The notes under the pieces are model-generated. The model saw only the letters and a list, made by a program, of their open reading frames with translations, had not been told where the DNA came from and did not search any database. Both the position numbers and the translations under genes were made by a program. 64,000 bases of DNA from Croceicoccus sediminis (GTDB taxonomy: Bacteria; Pseudomonadota; Alphaproteobacteria; Sphingomonadales; Sphingomonadaceae): the NCBI RefSeq assembly GCF_007570835.1, contig NZ_SUNC01000001.1:620001-684000 (forward strand). Reading direction: 5' to 3'. Positions 9,106 to 18,065 of this stretch are shown one piece after another. Numbering within the stretch: position 1 is the stretch's first letter; each line of letters starts with the position of its first letter.

Positions 9106-12100
9106 TCAACCGCCCAGGTTCAGCAGCGGGCGGGCCGCATCGCCGACGATGGCAAAGCCCGACCAGTAATAGGGGTGCGAGGTCAGCGGATCGTTCATCA
9201 ACGCCTGCTGCGCATCGAGCAACGCGGTGCCCAGCGTCTGCCCCTGACCTTCGAACAGGCCTTCCATCAGCTTCGTCGTCGCGCCAAAATCATCCGGAGC
9301 AGGCCAGTGCGAGGCCAGCACCGCGCGTCCGCCTGCGCCAACGAAACTGCGCACCAGGCCATCGAGGGCGGTGCCGCCGCCCGAACCCAGTCCCGCTGCG
9401 CGCGTCGTCGCTACGTCGGCCGCAGCCGCCGTGTCGCAGGCCGAAAGGATGACGAGATCGGCATCGAGCTGAAGGTCGAAAATCTCCGAGAACGTCAGCA
9501 GGCCGTCCGAACCATCGGCGCCGAAACTGGTCAGCAGGGCGGGACGCGTCGGACAACTGGGCCCCGGAGGCGTGACCAACCCGTGCGTTGCGAAATGCAG
9601 GATGCGAAAGCTCGACAGGTCATCACGCGACTTGATCGCGGTATCGGTAAACTGAGCGCCCGTCATCAGGTCAGTACCGCCACCGACCAGTGTCGTCGCG
9701 GTCAGCAGTTCTTCGGCCGAAATCGGGTTGTTCCATTCGGCCAGCGGCCATTGGCAATCCTGTGCCGTCACGCCCGACGCGCCGCGAATGCCGGTGAAGC
9801 CCGCGGGCGTTTCACCCACTGTCGCGTTGTTGCCCATGCCCAGGTAGCTGCGCGGCGCATCCGAGGACGGCAACGAGCGCGCATCGGCAAAGGCGCGGGC
9901 GGAAACGGCGGTGGAAACCATGCGGTCGCGGCCCATCCAGTCGATCATCGAAACGTCGAAGGGATCGGCGTCGGGTGCCTCCATCGCGGCGAGGTATTCG
10001 CCAAGCGAGGCATCGTCGGCGATCAGGAGATTGGGCGGCAATTGCAGCATCGCGCCATCGGGTTCGAAGATGACGTGGCTTGCACCCTTGATCCGGTCTG
10101 AAACGGGACCGAACAGCGAGACGTAGAGCTGGCGCGCGCTTTCGACGTCGAACGGCCCGGTCAGGTACATCCCGTCCTCGAACTTCGAAATCGTGTCGCG
10201 GATCCGGCGCACTTGTGCCGCCATGTCCCGCCCGCCGACACCGGCGCGGTAGCCGGTCGCGAAGTCGGTGCCCGCGACATAGACGAAGACATCGTTGTCC
10301 AGCACCGCCAGCTTGGCATAGACTTCGCCCGGCGCCAGCACGTCCTGAAGCTCGCTTTCGCCGATATGGCGCTGCGCCACGGCGCGATAGCGCGAGTAAT
10401 AGTTGAGCGCGACGGTCGTGTTCTGCGCCTGCTCTTCCAGCTTCGCCAGTTCGCGTTCGACCGCGCGAAGCTGCTGCGGACGCGCGTCGGCTCCCTCCAG
10501 CCGGGCCAGCGCCGCCCGTTCCACGCGCAGGCGTTCGAGCGAGCGGTTGAGGCTGACCGACTGCCTGAAGAGGCGGGCGGCCTCGTCGTCTCCGGCCGAA
10601 AGTTCGCGCGCCAGGACCGCCTGCGTATCGGCAACGCCGGGACGCATCAGGATCTGCGCCGCGGCAAGAAATTCAGCCGAAGCGGCAGGATCGCTGTCCA
10701 TCCGCGCGGCAAGGATGTCGAACCACGGCGCCATCTGGCTGGCCAGCCCGGTGAGACCATCCGTCCGTTCAAGCGAACGCTCAACGATTTGGCGGTAGAG
10801 CGTCGATGCGTCGGCCACGCGGCCATGGCGCGCATAGAAGGCGGCAAGCTGAGCCTGCGCGGCGGCAAGGCTCCGGGTTTCGGGATATTGCACCGCGATC
10901 ATGTCGACCGCCGATTGCAGCAGGCTTTCGGCCCGCCCGTTATCGCCGCGATCTTCGGCCATGCGGGCAAGCTGTGCCAGGATCTGGCCGCGCATGCGGA
11001 TGATCGACACGACGCGCCCGTTGCGCACGCCGACGACACTGCGCTGCGCGGCATTGAGCGCGACCTCCGCCTCTGCCGTCCGGCCAAGGTAATAGAGTGC
11101 CGAACCGCGCAAGTGATCGGCCTGAGCGTCGAGGATCGTGGCAAGCTCGACGTCGCTGAGCTTCAAATCGTCGACCATGCCCAGCGCTTCGAGGATCGGG
11201 TCGCCCGCGTTGATGCGATTGACGAGCGGGCCCGTCAGCGTCAGGCCCTGTCGCAGTTCGTCCCCGCCCGGTGCCAGCGAGATACGCAAGGGACGTCCCA
11301 GCCGTTCGATGGCCGCGGCATAGTCGCCCTTGTTCAGCTCGTTGATCGCCTCGAAGTTGCGCAGCTTACGTTCCGTGATGGGGTCCGTCGCGGGCAGTGC
11401 ATCGGCCTGTGCGAAAAGGATTGCCGCCTCGGTGAACTGGCCGAGGTTCGACCGCTGCAAAGCGGTGTTGGCGAGATATTCGGTCTGCGATGCGCCGACG
11501 TCATCGGTGTCGCGCATACCCAGCTGTTCGAAGAACGCGGCGGCATCGGCATAGTCGCCCGCGTTGTTCCGGCGATACCCTTCGGCCAGCGCGGCGCGCG
11601 GGTCCAGCGTCTGGGCCTGAATGCGGGCGAAGGCTTCGCTGTCGGCAACCGACGCCGTGGCGACCGTGACTTCGCCGGGAACAACGCGATCTTCCAGAAG
11701 CGACTTCAGCGCCAGCTCCAGCGCGCTTTCATATGCGGTGTAACCCTCGGCCACCCAGGTCGCCTTGCCATGGCCGAGCGTGACGACGGTATAGGGAAGG
11801 CCCGTGCGCGAGCCTAAGCACTGCTGCTGCGTCGCGCCGGCCACGATCGTAGAGGGGACTTCCGGCGTGCCTTCGGGGCAAGTGAAATCGGCGCGGTTGG
11901 CGGCGATCCGGCCGATCGCGCCTTCATCGCGCAGGGCATAGATGCGCGCCACGGGAAGCGCGGTATCGCGGCAGACCACGGCCCATGCGCGGTCGAACGG
12001 GCTGGCAAGAAGCGGGCTGTCACCGCGGCTTTGCACCTGGCACAGCGCCTCTGCGCCGCTGCCGACGGGGAAACTGTCGGCCAAAAGGGGCGATGTTTCG

Positions 12101-12195
12101 GCCAAAGCAGGCTGGGCCGAGGCAAAAATCCCCGCCAACACGAATGCCGCACGAACGGCCCGACGACCGAAAAGCGAATGCTCGCTCCGCATCAT
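9106..12195 (-). CDS. Exported TPR-CHAT domain protein (caspase-like peptidase fold)
   Basis: First gene of the operon; 1,029 aa. The ATG at 12195 has GGGGG just upstream; a second ATG is adjacent. A signal peptide (FVLAGIFASAQPALA|E) sends it out of the cytoplasm, unusual for a CHAT protein. The central part (~residues 200-600) is helical TPR-like repeats followed by a charged helical stretch. The C-terminal ~350 residues are a CHAT domain with the catalytic pair H871 (HFATHGL) and C920 (LSACDTA). CHAT proteins include separase-like and caspase-like proteases, so a periplasmic or surface protease is plausible. The likely substrate is another operon product such as the exoprotein, but that is inference. 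Confidence 0.92.
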   Translation of the reverse strand: MMRSEHSLFGRRAVRAAFVLAGIFASAQPALAETSPLLADSFPVGSGAEALCQVQSRGDSPLLASPFDRAWAVVCRDTALPVARIYALRDEGAIGRIAANRADFTCPEGTPEVPSTIVAGATQQQCLGSRTGLPYTVVTLGHGKATWVAEGYTAYESALELALKSLLEDRVVPGEVTVATASVADSEAFARIQAQTLDPRAALAEGYRRNNAGDYADAAAFFEQLGMRDTDDVGASQTEYLANTALQRSNLGQFTEAAILFAQADALPATDPITERKLRNFEAINELNKGDYAAAIERLGRPLRISLAPGGDELRQGLTLTGPLVNRINAGDPILEALGMVDDLKLSDVELATILDAQADHLRGSALYYLGRTAEAEVALNAAQRSVVGVRNGRVVSIIRMRGQILAQLARMAEDRGDNGRAESLLQSAVDMIAVQYPETRSLAAAQAQLAAFYARHGRVADASTLYRQIVERSLERTDGLTGLASQMAPWFDILAARMDSDPAASAEFLAAAQILMRPGVADTQAVLARELSAGDDEAARLFRQSVSLNRSLERLRVERAALARLEGADARPQQLRAVERELAKLEEQAQNTTVALNYYSRYRAVAQRHIGESELQDVLAPGEVYAKLAVLDNDVFVYVAGTDFATGYRAGVGGRDMAAQVRRIRDTISKFEDGMYLTGPFDVESARQLYVSLFGPVSDRIKGASHVIFEPDGAMLQLPPNLLIADDASLGEYLAAMEAPDADPFDVSMIDWMGRDRMVSTAVSARAFADARSLPSSDAPRSYLGMGNNATVGETPAGFTGIRGASGVTAQDCQWPLAEWNNPISAEELLTATTLVGGGTDLMTGAQFTDTAIKSRDDLSSFRILHFATHGLVTPPGPSCPTRPALLTSFGADGSDGLLTFSEIFDLQLDADLVILSACDTAAAADVATTRAAGLGSGGGTALDGLVRSFVGAGGRAVLASHWPAPDDFGATTKLMEGLFEGQGQTLGTALLDAQQALMNDPLTSHPYYWSGFAIVGDAARPLLNLGG

Positions 12196-12376
12196 AAATC
12201 CCCCACATCAATGGTCTTGCCGCAAACACAGTGGTTAACACCGATTTCCAGCAGGGCTTCCCGTAGCCCGACCGTCCCTTCCGACTCTGTGACACCTAGC
12301 ACAGTTGCCAGTCGAAAGTGCGCAATAATGTTACGGAATACGCGAAATTTTGCAGGTTATCACCCGCCGAACGGGA

Positions 12377-14194
12377 TCAGTCGTCCTCGAAAAGTCCCGC
12401 CAGCTGCTCGATCATCGTGCCGCCAAGCTGCTCGACATCCATGATCGTCACCGCGCGGCGATAATAGCGCGTGACGTCGTGCCCGATGCCGATGGCGACG
12501 AGCTGGACCGGGCTCTTCTTCTCGATCCATTCGATCACCTTGCGCAGGTGCTGTTCCAGATAGCCCGCGTTGTTCACCGACAGGGTCGAATCGTCGACCG
12601 GCGCACCGTCGGAAATGACCATCAGGATGCGGCGATCCTCTGGCCGCGCCAGCATGCGCGAGTGCGCCCACATGAGCGCCTCGCCGTCGATGTTTTCCTT
12701 CAGCAACCCTTCGCGCATCATCAGGCCAAGGTTGCGGCGCGCGCGGCGCCAGGGCTCGTCCGCCTGCTTGTAGACGATGTGGCGCAGATCATTGAGCCGA
12801 CCAGGGTTCTGCGGCTTGCCCTTCGACAGCCACTGCTCCCTGCTCTGCCCGCCCTTCCACGCGCGGGTGGTAAAGCCGAGGATCTCGGTCTTTACGCCGC
12901 AGCGTTCCAACGTCCGGGCCAGCACGTCCGCGCTGATCGCAGCGATGGAGATCGGCCGCCCGCGCATCGAACCCGAATTGTCGATCAGAAGGGTGACGAT
13001 CGTGTCCTTGAATTCCTGGTCCCGCTCGATTTTGTAGGAAAGCGACTGGCCGGGCGAGATCACGACGCGGGCCAGCCGCGCGGCATCGAGCAGGCCCTCT
13101 TCCTGATCGAAATCCCAGGACCGGTTCTGCTGCGCCATCAGGCGGCGCTGAAGCCTGTTGGCCAGCTTGGTGACGACACCCTGCAGACCCTTCAATTGCG
13201 CATCGAGATAAGTGCGAAGGCGGGTCAGTTCCTCTTCGTCGCACAAGTCGGCGGCACTGACGATCTCGTCGAAATCGGTGGTGAAGGCGCGATAGTCGAA
13301 GTCGTCGGGAATCTCGGTCCACGGCCGGTTGGGCCGGACCGGCATCATGCCTTCCTGATCGCCCTCGCCCGGTTCGTAGTCGCTGTCGCCTTCCTCGCCC
13401 TCGGCCTCTCCGTCCTCGCTCTCGCTCTCGCCGTCGGGGTTTTCGGTGGGCGCGGCTTCCATGCGGCCGTCGGAATCGCTGGGCTGCTCTTCCTCCTGGT
13501 CGTTCTCGGTCTCGTCCTCGCCTTCCGGCTCGTCTCCGCCGTCGTCCTCGGACGCGTCTTCCGGCTCGCTCGCCACCAGTTCGAGGTGTTCGAGCAGGCC
13601 CAGCATCTTGCGCGAAAAGGCGTGCTGATCGTCCAGCACTTCGGCAAGCTGCGCGAAATCGTCGCCGATCGCGCTCTCGATCCCGGCACGGCGCAATTCA
13701 AGGCCAGCCAGCGTATTTTCCGGCGGTGCTTCGCCCGTAAGAGCCTCTCGCGCCATAAGGGCGAGCGCGGTGGCAAGCGGCACGTCCTCGCGCTTGTCGG
13801 CGCGCAGGATCGGGTCGCTGGCAAGACGGCGGTCGAGCGCGGCGGCAAGATTGGCGCGCGTGCCCTGCATGGCGTTCGCGCCCAGCGCCTCGTACCGCAC
13901 CTGTTCCAGCGTGTCGTAAACCTGCCCCGCAATCGGTTCGACAGGGCGCGATTTACGGTGCAGCGCGGCATTGTGGTGCCGGGTCTTCAGGGCGAAACTG
14001 TCGGCCACGCCGCGCGCGGCGGCGACGGGGCCTTCCTCAAGCTTGCGACCCGGCATCGGCACGCGCACGACATTGCCGGCCTGGTTCGGGCTTTCCGAAG
14101 TCCAGTTAATCTCAAGCTCCGCCTCCCGCGAGACGGCGCGCGATGCCGCCGTCAGCGCGGAGCGGAACTTGTCGAGAGGAGACTGATCAGCCAA
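12377..14194 (-). CDS. cobT: Cobaltochelatase subunit CobT
   Basis: Subunit of the aerobic cobaltochelatase (CobN-CobS-CobT) that inserts cobalt into hydrogenobyrinic acid a,c-diamide during vitamin B12 synthesis. The 605-aa protein has the family layout: an N-terminal helical region beginning SPLDKFR, a very acidic Glu/Asp/Ser-rich linker (~residues 225-290), and a C-terminal von Willebrand A domain with an intact MIDAS motif (DNSGS). The start must be TTG at 14194, because an in-frame TAA lies 21 nt upstream with no ATG or GTG between; GGAAAG sits about 9 nt before it. It begins 21 nt after the aldolase gene. The partner cobS is not next to it. Confidence 0.93.
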   Translation of the reverse strand: MADQSPLDKFRSALTAASRAVSREAELEINWTSESPNQAGNVVRVPMPGRKLEEGPVAAARGVADSFALKTRHHNAALHRKSRPVEPIAGQVYDTLEQVRYEALGANAMQGTRANLAAALDRRLASDPILRADKREDVPLATALALMAREALTGEAPPENTLAGLELRRAGIESAIGDDFAQLAEVLDDQHAFSRKMLGLLEHLELVASEPEDASEDDGGDEPEGEDETENDQEEEQPSDSDGRMEAAPTENPDGESESEDGEAEGEEGDSDYEPGEGDQEGMMPVRPNRPWTEIPDDFDYRAFTTDFDEIVSAADLCDEEELTRLRTYLDAQLKGLQGVVTKLANRLQRRLMAQQNRSWDFDQEEGLLDAARLARVVISPGQSLSYKIERDQEFKDTIVTLLIDNSGSMRGRPISIAAISADVLARTLERCGVKTEILGFTTRAWKGGQSREQWLSKGKPQNPGRLNDLRHIVYKQADEPWRRARRNLGLMMREGLLKENIDGEALMWAHSRMLARPEDRRILMVISDGAPVDDSTLSVNNAGYLEQHLRKVIEWIEKKSPVQLVAIGIGHDVTRYYRRAVTIMDVEQLGGTMIEQLAGLFEDD

Positions 14195-14215
14195 TTCGCG
14201 CGGCTTTCCGTTCCC

Positions 14216-14869
14216 TTACAGGATCGACTGGCCGGTCTTGGCCCAGTCGGCCATGAAGCCTTCGATGCCCTTGTCGGTCAGCACGTGCTTCACCAGGTTC
14301 TTGATGACGGCGGGCGGCGCGGTCATCACGTCCGCACCAATACGCGCCGATTCAAGCACGTGGGTCACGTGGCGAACCGAAGCGACTAGGATTTCGGTCG
14401 CGAAGGCATAGTTGTCGTAGATCAGGCGAATGTCGCGGATCAGGTCCATGCCGTCGACGCCGTTGTCGTCATGGCGGCCCACGAAGGGCGACACGAACGT
14501 CGCGCCCGCCTTGGCGGCCAGCAGCGCCTGAGTGGCCGAGAAGCACAGCGTCACGTTGACCATCGTGCCGTCCGAAGTCAGCGCCTTGCAGGTCTTGAGG
14601 CCGTCGATCGTCAGTGGGACCTTGATGCAGACGTTGTCCGCGATCTTCCGCAGGACTTCGGCTTCCTTCATCATCGTTTCGTGGTCGAGAGCGACGACTT
14701 CGGCGCTGACCGGACCATCGACGATGTCGCAGATTTCCTTCGTCACTTCCATGAAGTCACGACCCGACTTGGCGATGAGCGAGGGATTGGTGGTCACCCC
14801 GTCCAGCAGGCCGGTGGCGGCAAGGTCCTTGATGTCGGCGATTTCGGCAGTGTCGGCGAAGAATTTCAT
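14216..14869 (-). CDS. Transaldolase / fructose-6-phosphate aldolase family protein
   Basis: 217-aa class I aldolase of the short transaldolase (TalC/FSA) family. These enzymes either transfer dihydroxyacetone in the pentose phosphate pathway or cleave fructose 6-phosphate; sequence alone does not decide which. The start MKFFADTAE is the family's usual N-terminus, though the ribosome site is weak (GAGTGAG). The frame continues upstream through other ATGs at 14890 and further. Visible hallmarks are DGVTTNPSL near the N-terminus, the Schiff-base Lys in IKVPLT and the PFVGR segment. Length fits the ~215-residue family. It is transcribed with cobT, with no obvious functional link. Confidence 0.92.
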   Translation of the reverse strand: MKFFADTAEIADIKDLAATGLLDGVTTNPSLIAKSGRDFMEVTKEICDIVDGPVSAEVVALDHETMMKEAEVLRKIADNVCIKVPLTIDGLKTCKALTSDGTMVNVTLCFSATQALLAAKAGATFVSPFVGRHDDNGVDGMDLIRDIRLIYDNYAFATEILVASVRHVTHVLESARIGADVMTAPPAVIKNLVKHVLTDKGIEGFMADWAKTGQSIL

Positions 14870-15034
14870 GGGTGCGCTCACTCGTTTCATGGCGGTCATC
14901 GCGGCCCTGTCGGCGCAGAAACGCCGCAAGTGCGCGATGACCCGATTTGCTGGGGCCTGCCTTGCCGCCGCATCGGCGACTTTGCAACCGGCAAGGACGC
15001 CAGTTTGCCAAGATTACCGGCGATACCCGGCCGT

Positions 15035-15715
15035 TCAGGCCACGCCGAATACGCCGATGAGGACGGGATCGTTGGTCGAGCGTGGATTTTCGCGAATGAA
15101 GGCCTCTTCGTTGCCCATTTCGGTCCAGATCGTCTTTTCGGCAACGTCGGTCAGGCCATAGACCACGTTCTGGAGATTCGTGCCTGCCAGCGCGGATAGC
15201 GCGGGCCCGACGACCGGATCGGACACGAGGTCGAGCGCATCGCCGATTTCGGGGACCATCACGTCCACAAGGCGCTGCCCCATGTTGGCGCGCAGGAAGC
15301 TGGTGGCCGCGGTCGGCTGTCCGGATATCAGGGCAGCGGCGTTCTGGATGCCGACCACGCGGATCGTGTCGGCAATGACCGGAGCGGCCCGTTCGGCACC
15401 GCTGGCGGCCACATCGGCAAGGCCGCGGAACAGGCGGTCCTTCACCAAGCCAGACGTGAGGATAGAGGACAGGATGCCGCCACGCGCGCCCAGGAACTGG
15501 TCGAGTTGAAGCCGGGCGACCTGGCTATCGTAGAAACCGTTCTGGGCGAGCAACCGATCGAACGCACGTTCCGACGAGAGCGTCAGAAGGCGGCGGATCG
15601 CCTCGGCAAAGCTGAAACCGCCATAGGAGGCACAGCCCGGCAGGGTCAGGGCAGCAGCGGAAAGGCCAAGGCCGCCAAGGAAAGCGCGGCGATTGGAAGC
15701 GGGGGGCAGATTCAT
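15035..15715 (-). CDS. DUF4197 family Tat-type lipoprotein
   Basis: 226-aa exported protein of unknown function. The N-terminus carries a twin-arginine (NRRAFLGG), a hydrophobic segment and a lipobox-like LPGC, so it is probably translocated folded by Tat and lipidated. The mature part is mostly helical and follows the DUF4197 pattern, with repeated short motifs such as FDRLLAQNGFYDS and a C-terminal TEMGNEEAFIRENP. Start is the ATG at 15715, with a weak purine-rich ribosome site. The gene is divergent from priA with about 70 bp between them, and separated from the aldolase by 165 bp in which I see no gene. Confidence 0.85.
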   Translation of the reverse strand: MNLPPASNRRAFLGGLGLSAAALTLPGCASYGGFSFAEAIRRLLTLSSERAFDRLLAQNGFYDSQVARLQLDQFLGARGGILSSILTSGLVKDRLFRGLADVAASGAERAAPVIADTIRVVGIQNAAALISGQPTAATSFLRANMGQRLVDVMVPEIGDALDLVSDPVVGPALSALAGTNLQNVVYGLTDVAEKTIWTEMGNEEAFIRENPRSTNDPVLIGVFGVA

Positions 15716-15787
15716 GACGACAACTCCTGTTGGCGGGACGCGCCGGGGTGTCGCAAGCCACGGCAGCGCCCATATAGAAGGCTGCTC

Positions 15788-17953
15788 ATGAACCGTGTCC
15801 GACTCCTCGTACTCAACGCAGCGCTAGGCCCGCTCGACTACCGCGTGCCCGATGATCTGCATGTCGAACCCGGCAGCATCGTGGTGGCACCGCTGGGCCC
15901 GAGGCAAGTGCTCGGGATTGCTTGGGAAAGCGAACGGTTGCCGGGCGCCGAGGTTCCTGATGCGCGCCTGCGCCCAATCCTCGACGTCCTGCCCGTCCCG
16001 CCCCTGCCCGCGCCGCTGCGCCGCCTGATCGAGTGGACGGCAGAATACTACTGCGCCGCCATGGCCAGCGTCGCGCGGATGAGCCTTTCGTCAAGCGCGG
16101 CCCTGCGCGGCGGGGGCACGATCACCGAATACCGCCTGACCGGCGTGATGCCATCGCGCCTGACACCGCAGCGCGATGCCGCGATTTCCGCACTCGATGG
16201 CGAACAGGGGACGATCCGCGAACTGGCCGATCTTGCGGGCGTTTCCGAGGCCGTCCTGCGCGGGCTGGTGAACGCGGGGGTGATGGAGCCGGTCGTCGTC
16301 GATATCGACCGCGCCTATCCGCCTGCCGACCCCAATCATGCCGCCCCCACCTTATCCGACCTGCAAACTGGCGTCGCGGACCGGTTCGTTGAAGCGGTGA
16401 AGGCCCGAAAGTTCGCGCCCTTCCTGCTCGACGGGGTGACCGGTTCTGGCAAGACCGAGACGTACTTCGAGGCCGTGGCCGAGGCGATCCGCATGGGTCG
16501 GCAAGTGCTGGTCCTGCTGCCTGAAATCGCGCTGACCGAGAATTTCCTCAAACGCTTCGAAAGCCGGTTCGGGGTCCCGCCGGTCGTCTGGCATTCCAGC
16601 CAGAAGCAATCGGAACGCCGCCGCGCTTGGCGGCAGGTGGCAGAGGGCGGCGCGCAAGTCGTGGTCGGAGCACGGTCGGCGCTGTTCCTGCCCTATGCGA
16701 ACCTTGGCCTGATCATTGTCGACGAAGCGCACGAGGTCAGTTTCAAGCAGGATGACGGCGTGCGCTACAACGCCCGCGACGTTGCCGTGATGCGCGGGCG
16801 GTTCGAACAGATCCCGGTCGTGCTGGCATCGGCAACGCCCGCGCTGGAAAGTCTGCAAATGGCAGAGGCGGGCGTTTACGAGAAAGTCGACCTGCCCAGC
16901 CGTTTTGGCGAGGCATCGCTGCCCGAAATCGCGGTCGTGGACTTGCGCGAACAGGTGCCGCCGCGCGGACGCTGGCTCGCCCCGCCGCTAGTCGCGGGGA
17001 TAGAGGAACGGCTAGCACGCGGCGAACAGTCGTTGCTGTTCCTCAACCGGCGCGGTTATGCGCCGCTGACGCTGTGTCGCAATTGCGGGTTCCGGTTCCA
17101 GTGCCCGAACTGTTCGGCATGGCTGGTCGAACACCGCCTGTCGAAGCGGCTGGCCTGCCACCACTGCGGCCACGAAGTGCCCTCGCCCAGCCAGTGTCCC
17201 GAATGCGGCGAAGCCGACTGCCTCACCGCCTGCGGCCCCGGCGTCGAACGCATCGCGGACGAAGTTGCACAGATTTTCCCCGACGCGCGCACCGCCGTCG
17301 TCACCAGCGACACGCTGTCCAATCCCGAAAAGATCGCCGCTTTCGTCGATGCGGCGGAAAGCGGGGCGATCGACGTGATCGTCGGCACGCAGCTCGTCAC
17401 CAAGGGGTACCACTTCCCCGAACTTACGCTGGTCGGCGTGGTCGATGCCGATCTTGGGCTCGAAGGCGGAGACTTGCGAGCCGCCGAACGGTCCTATCAG
17501 CAGATCGCGCAAGTCGCGGGCCGCGCGGGCCGCGCATCGAAACCCGGCGAAGTCCTGATCCAGACGCGCCATCCCGATGCTCCCGTCATCGCCGCGCTGG
17601 CCGCCGGCGACCGCGACGCGTTCTACGCCGCCGAAACCGATGCCCGTCGCCACGCAGGTGCCCCGCCTTTTGGTCGATGGGCCGCGATCATCGTGTCGAG
17701 CGAGGACGAGGCCGAAGCACGGGAAGCTGCGCAGAACATCGGCCGGGCCGCACCGCGATTGGACGATCTGGCCGTCTTCGGCCCCGCGCCTGCCCCTCTA
17801 TCGCTTCTGCGCGGGCGCTATCGCTATCGCCTGCTCATCAACGCGCGGCGCAGCGCGGCGCTACAGCAGACCATCCGCGAATGGCTCGATCCGATGGAGT
17901 TTGCACCGGGTGTGCGCATAGGGGTCGACATTGATCCATACAGTTTCGTATGA
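15788..17953 (+). CDS. priA: Primosomal protein N' (PriA helicase)
   Basis: 3'-to-5' superfamily 2 DNA helicase that reloads the replisome at stalled or repaired forks. The ATG at 15788 (MNRVRLLVLN) gives a 721-aa protein of normal length; the frame is open further upstream but that part reads as non-coding. In order: N-terminal 3'BD (~1-100), a winged-helix-like part (~110-180), Walker A GVTGSGKTE, DEAH box (VDEAHE), motif III (ASATPALES), the zinc region with four Cys pairs (CRNCGF, CPNC, CHHCGH, CPECG), and the helicase C-terminal motifs QLVTKGYHFP and QVAGRAGR. All key residues are present. It stands alone, divergent from the DUF4197 gene. Confidence 0.97.
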   Translation: MNRVRLLVLNAALGPLDYRVPDDLHVEPGSIVVAPLGPRQVLGIAWESERLPGAEVPDARLRPILDVLPVPPLPAPLRRLIEWTAEYYCAAMASVARMSLSSSAALRGGGTITEYRLTGVMPSRLTPQRDAAISALDGEQGTIRELADLAGVSEAVLRGLVNAGVMEPVVVDIDRAYPPADPNHAAPTLSDLQTGVADRFVEAVKARKFAPFLLDGVTGSGKTETYFEAVAEAIRMGRQVLVLLPEIALTENFLKRFESRFGVPPVVWHSSQKQSERRRAWRQVAEGGAQVVVGARSALFLPYANLGLIIVDEAHEVSFKQDDGVRYNARDVAVMRGRFEQIPVVLASATPALESLQMAEAGVYEKVDLPSRFGEASLPEIAVVDLREQVPPRGRWLAPPLVAGIEERLARGEQSLLFLNRRGYAPLTLCRNCGFRFQCPNCSAWLVEHRLSKRLACHHCGHEVPSPSQCPECGEADCLTACGPGVERIADEVAQIFPDARTAVVTSDTLSNPEKIAAFVDAAESGAIDVIVGTQLVTKGYHFPELTLVGVVDADLGLEGGDLRAAERSYQQIAQVAGRAGRASKPGEVLIQTRHPDAPVIAALAAGDRDAFYAAETDARRHAGAPPFGRWAAIIVSSEDEAEAREAAQNIGRAAPRLDDLAVFGPAPAPLSLLRGRYRYRLLINARRSAALQQTIREWLDPMEFAPGVRIGVDIDPYSFV

Positions 17954-18065
17954 AATCGCTTCATCGCCGGTACAGGGCCTCTCGGCCATGGCACGGCGGT
18001 AAGGGGTTTGTCGAAACGAAGGTGAGGCCTGGCCGGATGACGCCGGTGGGCCGAAAGAGGGGTAA

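Noticed and set aside
9106-12195. Link of the TPR-CHAT protein to a type III-E CRISPR system
   Set aside because: The architecture is similar, but no cas gene, reverse transcriptase or repeat array is present and the protein carries an export signal.
14870-15034. Possible small RNA or gene between the aldolase and DUF4197 genes
   Set aside because: No conserved RNA core, no terminator and no short frame with ribosome site; treated as plain intergenic DNA.
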